From Paenibacillus sp. (GTDB lineage Bacteria > Bacillota > Bacilli > Paenibacillales > YIM-B00363), in NCBI RefSeq assembly GCF_035645195.1, contig NZ_DASQNA010000039.1, positions 1-64,000 of the forward strand: 64,000 nt of DNA. Direction: 5' to 3'. How positions within the stretch are numbered: the stretch's first letter is position 1; each line of letters opens with the position of its first letter. Under the pieces are notes generated by a model. It was not told the DNA's origin. It saw only the letters and a list, made by a program, of their open reading frames with translations, and did no database searches. The position numbers and the translations under genes were made by a program. Below are positions 17,594 to 24,533 of this stretch, piece by piece.

Positions 17594-17626
17594 ACGATAA
17601 ACTATATGCGTTAAGGGAGGATATAT

Positions 17627-17869
17627 ATGCAAATCCGCTATGTACAAATCGACGGACTTTTTCTTGTCTCTCTCATCGGTTTCAATCAGCGCTTGGTAAC
17701 GAATCCCCGCCGCTTCTGCCGCATCACAGGCGCATCACCGCGCGCCGTACTCGGTTGCATGGACGTCACGCCCGAGGTAGTGGCCGCTATTGGCTTCATC
17801 TTTCCGGAGGAGGTGTCCGCTAATGCATGCGATCTACATTCCGCCGAACCGGCCGTCGCATCCGCCTAA
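17627..17869 (+). CDS. Hypothetical 80-residue protein, first rightward gene
   Basis: Starts at 17627 behind AGGGAGG, just downstream of the operator-controlled promoter. Contains ITGASPRAVLGCMDVTPEVVAAIGF, which could be a small helical DNA-binding segment. No family recognised. Its end overlaps the next small open frame. It may be an early regulator (Cro-like position), but this is only positional. Confidence 0.5.
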   Translation: MQIRYVQIDGLFLVSLIGFNQRLVTNPRRFCRITGASPRAVLGCMDVTPEVVAAIGFIFPEEVSANACDLHSAEPAVASA

Positions 17870-17948
17870 TTCCCGCCGGCGCCGCGCTGCGTTGCTCCGG
17901 TTGCTCGCCGTTGTCGTCATTGACGCCGTGATCGACGCCGTAATTTAA
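17823..17948 (+). CDS. Hypothetical 41-residue protein
   Basis: ATG at 17823 with the very good GGAGGAGGTG upstream. The product has a Pro-rich start, an Arg cluster ([13 protein letters not shown]) and a short hydrophobic tail (AVVVIDAVIDAVI), so it may be membrane-associated. Overlaps the preceding gene and lies 15 bases before the next one. Unknown function. Confidence 0.45.
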   Translation: MHAIYIPPNRPSHPPNSRRRRAALLRLLAVVVIDAVIDAVI

Positions 17949-17963
17949 CGGAGGAGAAGCGTA

Positions 17964-18257
17964 ATGAGCGCGAGGACTTACGATCGCATTACCGTGTATT
18001 ACGTCGAAGGCGACACGGATTTCGGTATATGCCTCGACGAAAGTGACGTCGAAGAGTTACTCGCCGCGCGTTGGGAGCGAGCGGATAAGACCGGTCCGAT
18101 GTGGAAGCCGCCGACGGTGTACATCGGATTCTTCACCGGCGCCCGCGACGACGACCACGTATACAGCGGTTGGTTTTCGTACGGCGATTCCGTGTATCCC
18201 GTCGTCGATAGTATTCCGGATCTCAACTTCGCGATCCACCGGAAGCCCGGCGGATGA
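17964..18257 (+). CDS. Hypothetical 97-residue protein
   Basis: ATG at 17964 behind GGAGGAG. An acidic, aromatic-rich soluble protein (ARDDDHVYSGWFSYGD) that looks like a compact beta/alpha domain. No known family, no signal peptide. Part of the early operon downstream of the divergent promoter. Confidence 0.6.
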   Translation: MSARTYDRITVYYVEGDTDFGICLDESDVEELLAARWERADKTGPMWKPPTVYIGFFTGARDDDHVYSGWFSYGDSVYPVVDSIPDLNFAIHRKPGG

Positions 18258-18556
18258 TTCTCCGATGATGTTCCGGCGCGTTGGCGGCGCGCTGTGGCGG
18301 AGGAGATCGCGATTCCGCCGGCGGCAAACGGCGGGATCTTCGGCACATTCCGAAGTTTTGGCGGACTTCGGACGATCTTGCGGCGGGTAGAGACATCACC
18401 GTCTCTTACGGACGGCAATCCGTTTGGCAGCCCGCCGCCAACATCGGGTGGATTGACCGGTTTAGGCGGCCGGTTAATCCGCTCGTTTGCGTTTATGGAA
18501 TGTAATACGCGGGAACATATGTTTGGTTTCGTCGTTTTGCGTAAGAATTTCGTAAT
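18258..18556. other. Gap without a convincing gene; possible LexA-like box
   Basis: A frame of 90 codons is open here (18294-18566) but it has a poor start context and Gly/Pro-rich low-complexity content, so I do not call it. GAACATATGTTT at 18513-18524 differs at one base from the GAAC-N4-GTTC core of Gram-positive LexA sites and lies about 33 bases before the excisionase promoter. Confidence 0.4.
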
Positions 18557-18586
18557 TTGTCCGTAGAAGGAAATTTCGTGTAATAT
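18557..18586 (+). promoter_or_regulatory. Candidate promoter of the excisionase-type gene
   Basis: TTGTCC (18557-18562), 18-base spacer, TAATAT (18581-18586), 34 bases before the start codon. Confidence 0.5.
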
Positions 18587-18619
18587 GGCGCTTATCTCAT
18601 CCGAAGGGTAGGCGTCAAC

Positions 18620-18976
18620 ATGAATGAACTAGATAAAAAAACGTTAGAAGCTCTGAATGTATTGATCGAGCATATTAGAGCGGAGGTTATTCGCGAATTA
18701 AAAGCGGGAGGGTCCGGAGAAACCGCAAAGCCAGCCGAAGCTATTGGCGCAGGTGTGATAAACTTCGACGAATATCCGGCCGTACTTGACGTTACCGAAG
18801 TCCAAGAGATCATGCGTGTCGGTCGAGATTCCGCTTACAGGTTGATGAGATCCGGAGAGTTTAAGGTAATCCGGGTGGGGAAGCAACTACGCGTCGCAAA
18901 GTCGGTGTTTGCGGAGTATTTGGCGCGTAATCACGGCGGAGATCAGACTCGTATAAGCAACTCGCCGGCGAAGTGA
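18620..18976 (+). CDS. Excisionase-family helix-turn-helix DNA-binding protein
   Basis: 118 residues. The N-terminal ~35 residues are a helical, possibly dimerising segment (KTLEALNVLIEHIRAEVIRE). Residues 55-110 match the MerR-like excisionase domain: LDVTEVQEIMRVGRDSAYRLM, then FKVIRVGKQLRVAKSVFAEYL. Such proteins bend DNA to direct the integrase toward excision, or act as regulators. It is alone behind its own promoter, far from the integrase, so a regulatory or replication role is also possible. Confidence 0.82.
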   Translation: MNELDKKTLEALNVLIEHIRAEVIRELKAGGSGETAKPAEAIGAGVINFDEYPAVLDVTEVQEIMRVGRDSAYRLMRSGEFKVIRVGKQLRVAKSVFAEYLARNHGGDQTRISNSPAK

Positions 18977-19149
18977 AATCCGAAGTGTGCGAAATGGCAT
19001 GTGCGAAACGTCATATTTAGGAGGTGATGTCGGTGTGAATTCGTTGTAAAATCGAATTGGATACACGGCTCACCTTACGTTTTGTTTTCGAGTGATTCGG
19101 CGGATGCCTAGCGCAGAATCAGCGCTAATCAATCCGTAGGGGGAATCGT

Positions 19150-19818
19150 ATGGTATCCAAGCGAAAAGGTAACGTCGTAAGCACGGTCTATTTGCGCTTA
19201 GAGCGCTTATGGGATCAACATCGACGAGACCCGCAGCAAATTCGAAATAAGCTTGCGCAGGAGTTTATCGACGCTTTATATGCAGAGGGTTTCGATTTTA
19301 AGCGGATGCAGCGCGAAAAAATGAAGCATCCGCAAATCCGACGCAAGGACAAGCGTCCGATATTTACCGTGCTAGACATTCTCGCCGACTTCATTATCAA
19401 TGCCGAAATGATTCCGGAGAGAAGTGCTGAGTACCCGGTGGCGAATGCGGAAGCGAGTTTCGAAGGGGAACAGCGGAGAAAAGAACGGGAATTCCCGTAC
19501 GATGAGACATCGGCGACTCTTGGAATCGACGGCCGCGATTACCGAAGCCAAAAACGGCGGGAGCGAAGTCATACCGAGGGGAACTTCGTAGACGAAAACG
19601 CAAAAATTCGCAACTACGAGCGCCGGAGACGGTACGAAGCGTTTAAGCGAGGAGAGGCACCGGGAGTTCTACGCGTCGACATCGAATCGGGCGAAAAATT
19701 TTTTTCGGAAGCACCGTACTTTTTACCCGCTGAAATCCCATGTATAAGTAGAGAGGGCGATCGGTTGTCTTGCGCAAACAGTCGATCATCTCTCGAGACT
19801 CGGTCCGCCTTCGGGTGA
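19150..19818 (+). CDS. Hypothetical 222-residue basic protein
   Basis: ATG at 19150 behind a G-rich site (TAGGGGG). Highly charged: Arg and Lys dominate, with a possible folded part at 1-90 (TVYLRLERLWDQHRRDP, FTVLDILADFIINAE) and a disordered-looking middle. No family recognised. The last ~30 codons lie in DNA that folds into two consecutive hairpins, the second a terminator whose loop holds the stop codon, so translation should influence termination. It may bind nucleic acid, judging only by charge. Confidence 0.55.
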   Translation: MVSKRKGNVVSTVYLRLERLWDQHRRDPQQIRNKLAQEFIDALYAEGFDFKRMQREKMKHPQIRRKDKRPIFTVLDILADFIINAEMIPERSAEYPVANAEASFEGEQRRKEREFPYDETSATLGIDGRDYRSQKRRERSHTEGNFVDENAKIRNYERRRRYEAFKRGEAPGVLRVDIESGEKFFSEAPYFLPAEIPCISREGDRLSCANSRSSLETRSAFG

Positions 19819-19831
19819 ACCGAGTTTTTTT
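19798..19831 (+). terminator. Terminator overlapping the end of the 222-residue gene
   Basis: ACTCGGT (19798-19804) pairs with ACCGAGT (19819-19825), followed by six T. An upstream imperfect hairpin (GAGAGGGCGATCG against CGATCATCTCTC, about 19751-19794) precedes it, and the stop codon is in the terminator loop. Confidence 0.75.
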
Positions 19832-19873
19832 ATGCCCATAAGTTTACGAATTTTAACACTGAGGAGGGCTGTA

Positions 19874-20110
19874 ATGGACGTTGATAATGCGACGTTTAAG
19901 AAAATCCGCAAGGTTTACGCGCTGAGTTGTTCCGAAATGGGATCGCTGCTCGACGTCTCGACTACGCTGGTCAGCTACATTGAACGCGAGCGCCGGACGC
20001 TGACTCCGGAAATTCGCCGCAAAGTGATCGACGAGTTCGAACTCACGCCAGAGAAATTGGCTAAGATCCTAGAGGTTTACGAAGAGTACCACGCGGCGCC
20101 GCGTCGATAA
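19874..20110 (+). CDS. Small XRE-like helix-turn-helix protein
   Basis: 78 residues from the ATG at 19874 (MDVDNATFKKIRK) behind GGAGGG. Residues 6-60 form a helix-turn-helix (YALSCSEMGSLLDVSTTLVS) as in Cro/CI proteins. It precedes a DUF5659-like gene and the repeat-containing region, so it is a candidate binder of those repeats. Confidence 0.75.
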   Translation: MDVDNATFKKIRKVYALSCSEMGSLLDVSTTLVSYIERERRTLTPEIRRKVIDEFELTPEKLAKILEVYEEYHAAPRR

Positions 20111-20124
20111 TGGAGGGAGTACGA

Positions 20125-20298
20125 ATGATGAAGCGGGAACTAATCGTGAGATATCAGCGTTTAGCCGGATACTTAATGCAACGCGGTTTTGTACTATTGG
20201 ACATGCGGCCAAATCCCGAGGTTCCGCATAGGAATGTTTTCATTTTCCGTGAAAGTTCGGATATCAAAGCTGCAATTTCGGAGTTCAAGAGGGAGTAA
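20125..20298 (+). CDS. DUF5659-like small protein
   Basis: 57 residues from ATG ATG at 20125 behind GGAGGGAG. The sequence GYLMQRGFVLLDMRPNPEVP and the ending VFIFRESSDIKAAISEF resemble the DUF5659 family of small phage/plasmid proteins. Its stop codon overlaps the first of the 17-bp repeats. Function unknown. Confidence 0.6.
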   Translation: MMKRELIVRYQRLAGYLMQRGFVLLDMRPNPEVPHRNVFIFRESSDIKAAISEFKRE

Positions 20299-20522
20299 TG
20301 TCCGTTTTGGACATAACGTTATGTACCTCTTGGACATTACGTATTGTCCGTTTTGTACACAGAGATAGATATACTGGAGTTATATATACGGAGAAAGATA
20401 TACAAAACATTTCGATACATTCGTATCGAGACGCGCCGGAATGTATTCATATATGATCTGACACGGTAAAGGGTAAAACCCTTAGAGACAGATAAAAGAG
20501 GGGTTATGTCCAAAACGGACAT
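20298..20522. repeat. Iteron-like palindromic sites: three at 23-bp spacing plus one distal inverted copy
   Basis: ATGTCCGTTTTGGACAT (20298-20314), ATGTACCTCTTGGACAT (20321-20337) and TTGTCCGTTTTGTACAC (20344-20360) start exactly 23 bases apart. An exact inverted copy of the first, ATGTCCAAAACGGACAT, lies at 20506-20522, just before the DnaD-like gene. Each site is a 6-bp inverted repeat around five bases. The AT-rich stretch between (20361-20505) contains TCGATAC/GTATCGA and AAGGGT/ACCCTT hairpins. This is a plausible replication origin or a multi-operator control region. Confidence 0.7.
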
Positions 20523-20552
20523 TACCTCAAAAACTAATGAAGGGGCGCTCCA

Positions 20553-21134
20553 ATGATTGATACTTCTAAAACACTCACGGCCAACGACAGTTTTCAGAAA
20601 GCGGAATACGTTGTACTGCGGATGTACCCATTGTTAGACGGTTTTTCGGTAGAAACGGCGGGGTTATACATTTACCTCCGGTCCTGGCGAATGAACGACC
20701 CGGAAGATCCGATGTACGGTCGAGTGTGGTTGAGTCGTGAAGAAATTTACGCACAGACCGGAATCGGACGCAAGGTATTCGAAAGGCATCTCGAGGTTTT
20801 ACAACGATATGGACTCGTCGGAACGGAGAAGTCGAGGGTGCGAACGAATAAACTGAACTTCATCGTAAAGGAGCCGCTAACCGAGGCAGAGTTTCGTATT
20901 GAATATCGCGAAGCGCTCGACCGTTTTACGGAGAAACTCCGGGAGATCCAAGAACGGAATAAGAAGGACGAAGAGTCATTCGCTACTAAGCGTACGGATT
21001 GGAAGGCGGAAAGTACCGGGATGACTGCGGCGGAGAAATTGCGGTCGAGAATCAAACCCATCAGGCAAGAGGAGGCGCCGGTTTCGTCCCCGGAGGAAGA
21101 TTCATCCTTGGAACAACTCAAAGCATGGTTATAG
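20553..21134 (+). CDS. DnaD/RepA-like winged-helix replication protein (putative)
   Basis: 193 residues from the ATG at 20553 with AAGGGG upstream. Residues 25-110 look like a winged helix of the kind at the N terminus of plasmid and phage initiators (GLYIYLRSWRMNDPEDPMYG, LSREEIYAQTGIGRKVFERH, LQRYGLVGTEKSRVR). The C-terminal half is a charged helix and an acidic tail ending LEQLKAWL, which may contact host replication proteins. Its place directly after the spaced repeats supports an initiator role. A transcription regulator is the alternative. Confidence 0.65.
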   Translation: MIDTSKTLTANDSFQKAEYVVLRMYPLLDGFSVETAGLYIYLRSWRMNDPEDPMYGRVWLSREEIYAQTGIGRKVFERHLEVLQRYGLVGTEKSRVRTNKLNFIVKEPLTEAEFRIEYREALDRFTEKLREIQERNKKDEESFATKRTDWKAESTGMTAAEKLRSRIKPIRQEEAPVSSPEEDSSLEQLKAWL

Positions 21135-21271
21135 CGCAAACGCGATCGATGTTTTGACGCGTTTTTATTTTGCACGGAAACCGTCTTACGACCGGACGTG
21201 AAACGGTTGGGGCTTTTAAGCCGCGGGTGACAAACGAAGTCTAAACGGTACCGCACGGATTAGCGTTAGGG

Positions 21272-21673
21272 ATGAAAGGAATGGAAGTCACACACGATCA
21301 AGACGGTTTTACGTACATCAAGTATCGCGAGGACAAACGGCCGCTAAAATTGGCGGTGTACTATCTTCGCGATGACGATGACAGCGAGAGCATCCTCGAC
21401 GAAATCATCGGTTATGTTTTACACACGGTCAACAAGCCGAAGCACCTGGCGAAGATGGAGGAATCGAAGTTTTTCGCTCTTATCGAACGGACCGCGACGA
21501 TGTTCTGCAAAGCATATTCGCCGTCAAAACGGTACAACGGTTTAACGAAGCCGGAGATCCGCGGCGCGATATATTGGATAATGCTTGGCGGAATCAATGC
21601 CGGCGATGAGTGGCCGGATAGCTTCCGGATCACATCGGAGACATTCGTCCAGAGGGCGGAGGGTTATCGATGA
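21272..21673 (+). CDS. Hypothetical 133-residue protein
   Basis: Soluble; N-terminal beta segments (FTYIKYREDKRPLKLAVYYL), then helices with ESKFFALIERTATMFCKAY and KPEIRGAIYWIMLGGINAGD. A start at 21272 (MKGMEV) or 21281 is possible. No family recognised. Overlaps the next gene by four bases (ATGA at 21670), so the two are coupled. Confidence 0.6.
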   Translation: MKGMEVTHDQDGFTYIKYREDKRPLKLAVYYLRDDDDSESILDEIIGYVLHTVNKPKHLAKMEESKFFALIERTATMFCKAYSPSKRYNGLTKPEIRGAIYWIMLGGINAGDEWPDSFRITSETFVQRAEGYR

Positions 21674-21879
21674 ACCGGCTGTGGCGTCTTAACGAAAGAG
21701 AACTCGCAGCGTATACGGAGGACTTCGATATCATCCGTAAGATCCGCCGATCGTATCCGGATTTCGCTGTCATGGCGGAATATTCGAAGGCCGGCGAAGT
21801 GTTTGCGTTGCAATATCGGGTGCCGGCGACGAGGAAGCGGTCGGCGCGTCATTTACTCGGCGTGGACGTCGATCGGTAG
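21670..21879 (+). CDS. Hypothetical 69-residue basic protein
   Basis: Starts at the ATG overlapping the previous stop codon, with GGAGGG upstream. Sequence LWRLNERELAAYTEDFDIIRKIR then FALQYRVPATRKRSARHL; basic at the C terminus. Unknown function. Confidence 0.6.
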   Translation: MNRLWRLNERELAAYTEDFDIIRKIRRSYPDFAVMAEYSKAGEVFALQYRVPATRKRSARHLLGVDVDR

Positions 21880-22027
21880 GCGTACGGAAACAACGGAAAT
21901 AGTGGCGAAATAGCCGTCGAAAGCGCGGGAGGTATAAACACCTTCGGGGCTTATTTGTCGTGGCTAAACCGCCGGATAAAACGTGCGGAGCGTACCAAAT
22001 ATGCACGATTTTCGGAGGGGGTTCGCA

Positions 22028-22165
22028 ATGGCTCGGAAATCTTCGGCGGAAGTTCGCCGCAGCAACCGAAAGCACAAACGGAAGCCCGAAACTAGACGGA
22101 ATGACATCTCGAGATCATGGACGGCGAAAGTGGCGGAGAAAATTCGGAAGCTGGAGGCGTTGTAA
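22028..22165 (+). CDS. Hypothetical 45-residue basic protein
   Basis: ATG at 22028 behind CGGAGGGGG. Very basic (RRSNRKHKRKPETRRN), probably a nucleic-acid-binding or unstructured peptide. Its stop codon overlaps the next start (TAATG at 22163-22167). Confidence 0.5.
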   Translation: MARKSSAEVRRSNRKHKRKPETRRNDISRSWTAKVAEKIRKLEAL

Positions 22166-22551
22166 TGCAGAGAGTTATTCGCGCGCGGATCTTCGTTGAG
22201 CAAGACGCCGAGGGCACCGGTATCGGAATCGAGGTATACGAGCCAGTCCGGGAGCCGGCGGTGATTACGTTTATCGCAAGTCTTTACGTAGAGAAGATCG
22301 TCGGCAACTTGGCGGCGATTAGGATTGCGGCGGATAAGCTGCGGAGGGTCTTCGGGGAGAACGTACTGATTAAGGTGAAGACGCCGCATAACGTCGCCCA
22401 TTACGCACGAAATCCGGTGGAGAATCTGACCATCCGGTCGGAACGACGGATCGATTACGAGGGAGCTCGGGTATTGGCGCTGGACGCTCTTAAAGAGAAC
22501 CGGCGCTTTTCCATATTAGAACACATAAAAGGGGTAGAGGAACGATGGTAA
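22165..22551 (+). CDS. Hypothetical 128-residue protein
   Basis: ATG at 22165 (MQRVIRARIFVEQDAEG) inside the TAATG junction, with GGAGG upstream. Alternating beta and helical segments (TFIASLYVEKIVGNLAAIRI, ALDALKENRRFSILEHI). No family recognised. Overlaps the cold-shock-like gene by seven bases. Confidence 0.6.
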   Translation: MQRVIRARIFVEQDAEGTGIGIEVYEPVREPAVITFIASLYVEKIVGNLAAIRIAADKLRRVFGENVLIKVKTPHNVAHYARNPVENLTIRSERRIDYEGARVLALDALKENRRFSILEHIKGVEERW

Positions 22552-22754
22552 GAGGCAAGGTTAAGTTTTTCGACGACACAAAGGGTTGGGGATTCATCAG
22601 CGGCGACAACGGGGATAGTTATTTCGTTCACCACAGAGATATCTGCGTAGACGGATGGCGGACGTTATCCGAAGGACAACTCGTCGAATTCGACGTAGAG
22701 ACGACGGATCGAGGCCGGAAAGCAGCTAACGTCTACGTTATCGTGGAGGGCTAA
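22545..22754 (+). CDS. Cold-shock-domain (CspA-like) protein
   Basis: 69 residues. A five-strand OB fold of the CspA family with the RNP1-like motif KGWGFI (about 13-18) and the RNP2-like motif YFVHHRDI (about 26-33). Binds single-stranded DNA or RNA. Divergent from host Csp proteins in the second half (WRTLSEGQLVEFDVETTDRG), as often in mobile elements. Within a mobile element it may protect single-stranded DNA or act as RNA chaperone; this is inference. Confidence 0.85.
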   Translation: MVRGKVKFFDDTKGWGFISGDNGDSYFVHHRDICVDGWRTLSEGQLVEFDVETTDRGRKAANVYVIVEG

Positions 22755-22756
22755 GA

Positions 22757-23098
22757 ATGAGCGCCGAAATCGCGAAGAAACGCGAGGAGCTCGAGCAAGT
22801 CAAAGAGCTCGCGCGCAGCCTCCTCCGCCAGCCGGGCGGAAGCACATCGCCGGCATACCGCGCCGCATCCCGGAAGATGTCCGAATTGGCGACGGAGATT
22901 GCGGCGATGGAAACGGAGCAGCACCGAAAGGATGATCCGCTCGAGTCGATGACGATCGATGAGCTGCGGTCGCATTACGAGGCGAAAGAGAAGGAATACG
23001 GCGCCATGTCCGGCCGGGACTTCCGAACAATTACCGAATTGACGCGGATCGCGGACCGAATCCGCCAAAAGGAAGAGGAGAATGAATCGAATGGCTAA
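22757..23098 (+). CDS. Hypothetical coiled-coil protein, 113 residues
   Basis: Starts at 22757, 2 bases after the cold-shock-like gene, with GGAGGG upstream. Almost entirely charged helix (KKREELEQVKELARSLL, LATEIAAMETEQHRK). It ends within the start region of the next coiled-coil gene. Unknown; possibly structural. Confidence 0.6.
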   Translation: MSAEIAKKREELEQVKELARSLLRQPGGSTSPAYRAASRKMSELATEIAAMETEQHRKDDPLESMTIDELRSHYEAKEKEYGAMSGRDFRTITELTRIADRIRQKEEENESNG

Positions 23099-23852
23099 AC
23101 CGAATTTCTTACAACTTGCACGGCAGTTAACCGCGGGCGTCGGCGAAAAGATGTCCGCTTTTCTTTCGCGCGAAAAGGCTCTCGAGCAGAAGATCGCGGC
23201 ATTGACGGAAGAGCGCGGCCGCATCTCGAAGGCATATTCGCCGGACGCCGGCTTTAACGCCGCGGCGCTGCAACGTATCGACGACGAGATTAAAGCGGCT
23301 GAGACGGAATTAGCGGTCTTACGCGAAGCAAAAGCGGACGCACCGAAGCATGACGCCGCGCGAGCCGCCGCCATGATTGACGATGTTCGTTCGGAAGCGA
23401 TCGCCGAGCTCCGGAAGAAAGCGGAGGAAGCGGAGAAGCTGCGCGAAGAGATCGCCGCGGCGAAAGCGGCATACCTCGAGGCGCTTCGGAAACATGCGGC
23501 GCTTGTTCGGGACGCGGATTACATTCGTACGGATTATCAGAGCACAATCCGCGAGCTCGCCCATTCCGTAAAGAAGGAAACCGAGCGGCTCCGTGACGAG
23601 GCGCAAGCTCTGGACCGGCAGATTTACGAGATGGGACAAACGGTTAGCGGTGTAAATCCGCAGCAGCACCGAATCGATGCGATTACGGCCGATCGCGACG
23701 AGATCCGGCGGAAGATCCGAGAGATGGAAGCGAAGACGGCCGACATTGCGAATCCAGTCCGCGGTATTGAAGCTTTCTTGATGTCCGGCGCCGGTAATCC
23801 GTATTTGATCGACCGCGATACTTTAGCGAAAGCATCGAAAGGGGAAATGTGA
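23091..23852 (+). CDS. Long coiled-coil protein, 253 residues
   Basis: ATG at 23091 (MAKPNFLQLARQL) chosen because AGAGGAG at 23074-23080 is then correctly spaced; an in-frame ATG at 23082 is too close. Predicted continuous coiled coil from about 30 to 235 (e.g. REKALEQKIAALTEERGRI, ELRKKAEEAEKLREEIAAAK). Ends in a short globular segment. Resembles scaffold- or tail-associated coiled coils of phages only in general character. It lies upstream of the tape-measure gene. Confidence 0.6.
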   Translation: MAKPNFLQLARQLTAGVGEKMSAFLSREKALEQKIAALTEERGRISKAYSPDAGFNAAALQRIDDEIKAAETELAVLREAKADAPKHDAARAAAMIDDVRSEAIAELRKKAEEAEKLREEIAAAKAAYLEALRKHAALVRDADYIRTDYQSTIRELAHSVKKETERLRDEAQALDRQIYEMGQTVSGVNPQQHRIDAITADRDEIRRKIREMEAKTADIANPVRGIEAFLMSGAGNPYLIDRDTLAKASKGEM

Positions 23853-23854
23853 GG

Positions 23855-24139
23855 ATGAGAGCGAGCAAATTCATCGCCCGCGAGCCGTTCCAAGGTACAG
23901 GGGATGCGGTTTTTGATTTCGACGAGGTAATGGAAAGTTTATTTATCATTAACGACGGATCTACGGTGTTGACGGTTACTACTTGTTCCTTTGTTGACGG
24001 AAAAGAAAGAGAAATTTTCTCGGTACCGTTACATGGGAATGAGAAATTCGACGAGATCCTTCATCCATTTAACCGCGTGAAAATAACGGGTTCATCTTCA
24101 TACCGCGGGTGGCCGCGAATGGAAGTAGTTGGTGCGTAA
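23855..24139 (+). CDS. Hypothetical beta-rich 94-residue protein
   Basis: ATG at 23855 (MRASKFIAREPF) behind AAAGGGGA; GTG at 23849 is an alternative. Predominantly beta (LFIINDGSTVLTVTTCSFVD). Not recognised. It lies 2 bases after the coiled-coil gene and 1 base before the next gene. Confidence 0.55.
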   Translation: MRASKFIAREPFQGTGDAVFDFDEVMESLFIINDGSTVLTVTTCSFVDGKEREIFSVPLHGNEKFDEILHPFNRVKITGSSSYRGWPRMEVVGA

Positions 24140-24140
24140 A

Positions 24141-24467
24141 ATGACCAACGCTCTCCCGCAAGTATTCGAAGAGTTCGCCGAGATCCGCGATGACCTAACG
24201 CGCGAGCTCCGGAAATGCACGGATGAATCGCCGGAATTCCATGCGACGATCGATGCGGCGATGCAGCGGCTCGATGAATGCGCGGCGAAAGTCGAGGCCG
24301 GCCGGAATGTGTTGTCGCGGGATAAATTCGAGGCATACGCGCTCATGGCGACGGCAATCCGGCTATTCCGCGAGTGGCTCGATGGCGCGCGTAAGTCGAA
24401 TCCGAATAAGGACATTTACTACGCTTCCGGCGCCGCATACAGCCGGGCGATAAGCAAATTCAGATAA
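24141..24467 (+). CDS. Hypothetical helical 108-residue protein
   Basis: ATG at 24141 (MTNALPQVFEEFAEIRDDL), directly after the previous stop codon. Helical bundle character (ATIDAAMQRLDECAAKVEAG, FEAYALMATAIRLFREWL). Last gene before a terminator, so it closes the operon that started near 21272. Unknown function. Confidence 0.6.
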   Translation: MTNALPQVFEEFAEIRDDLTRELRKCTDESPEFHATIDAAMQRLDECAAKVEAGRNVLSRDKFEAYALMATAIRLFREWLDGARKSNPNKDIYYASGAAYSRAISKFR

Positions 24468-24480
24468 TTTAGCAAAGCGA

Positions 24481-24511
24481 GAGACCTCGGATAATTCCGG
24501 GGTCTTTTTGC
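24481..24511 (+). terminator. Terminator before the tape-measure gene
   Basis: GAGACCTCGG/CCGGGGTCTTT stem with an ATAATT loop followed by five T. It separates the small-gene operon from the tape-measure gene. Confidence 0.8.
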
Positions 24512-24533
24512 ATTTGGGAAAGGGGAGCGTTAA

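Noticed and set aside
18294-18566. 90-codon frame in the early region of the element
   Set aside because: Poor start context, Gly/Pro-rich content and overlap with the promoter of the next gene.
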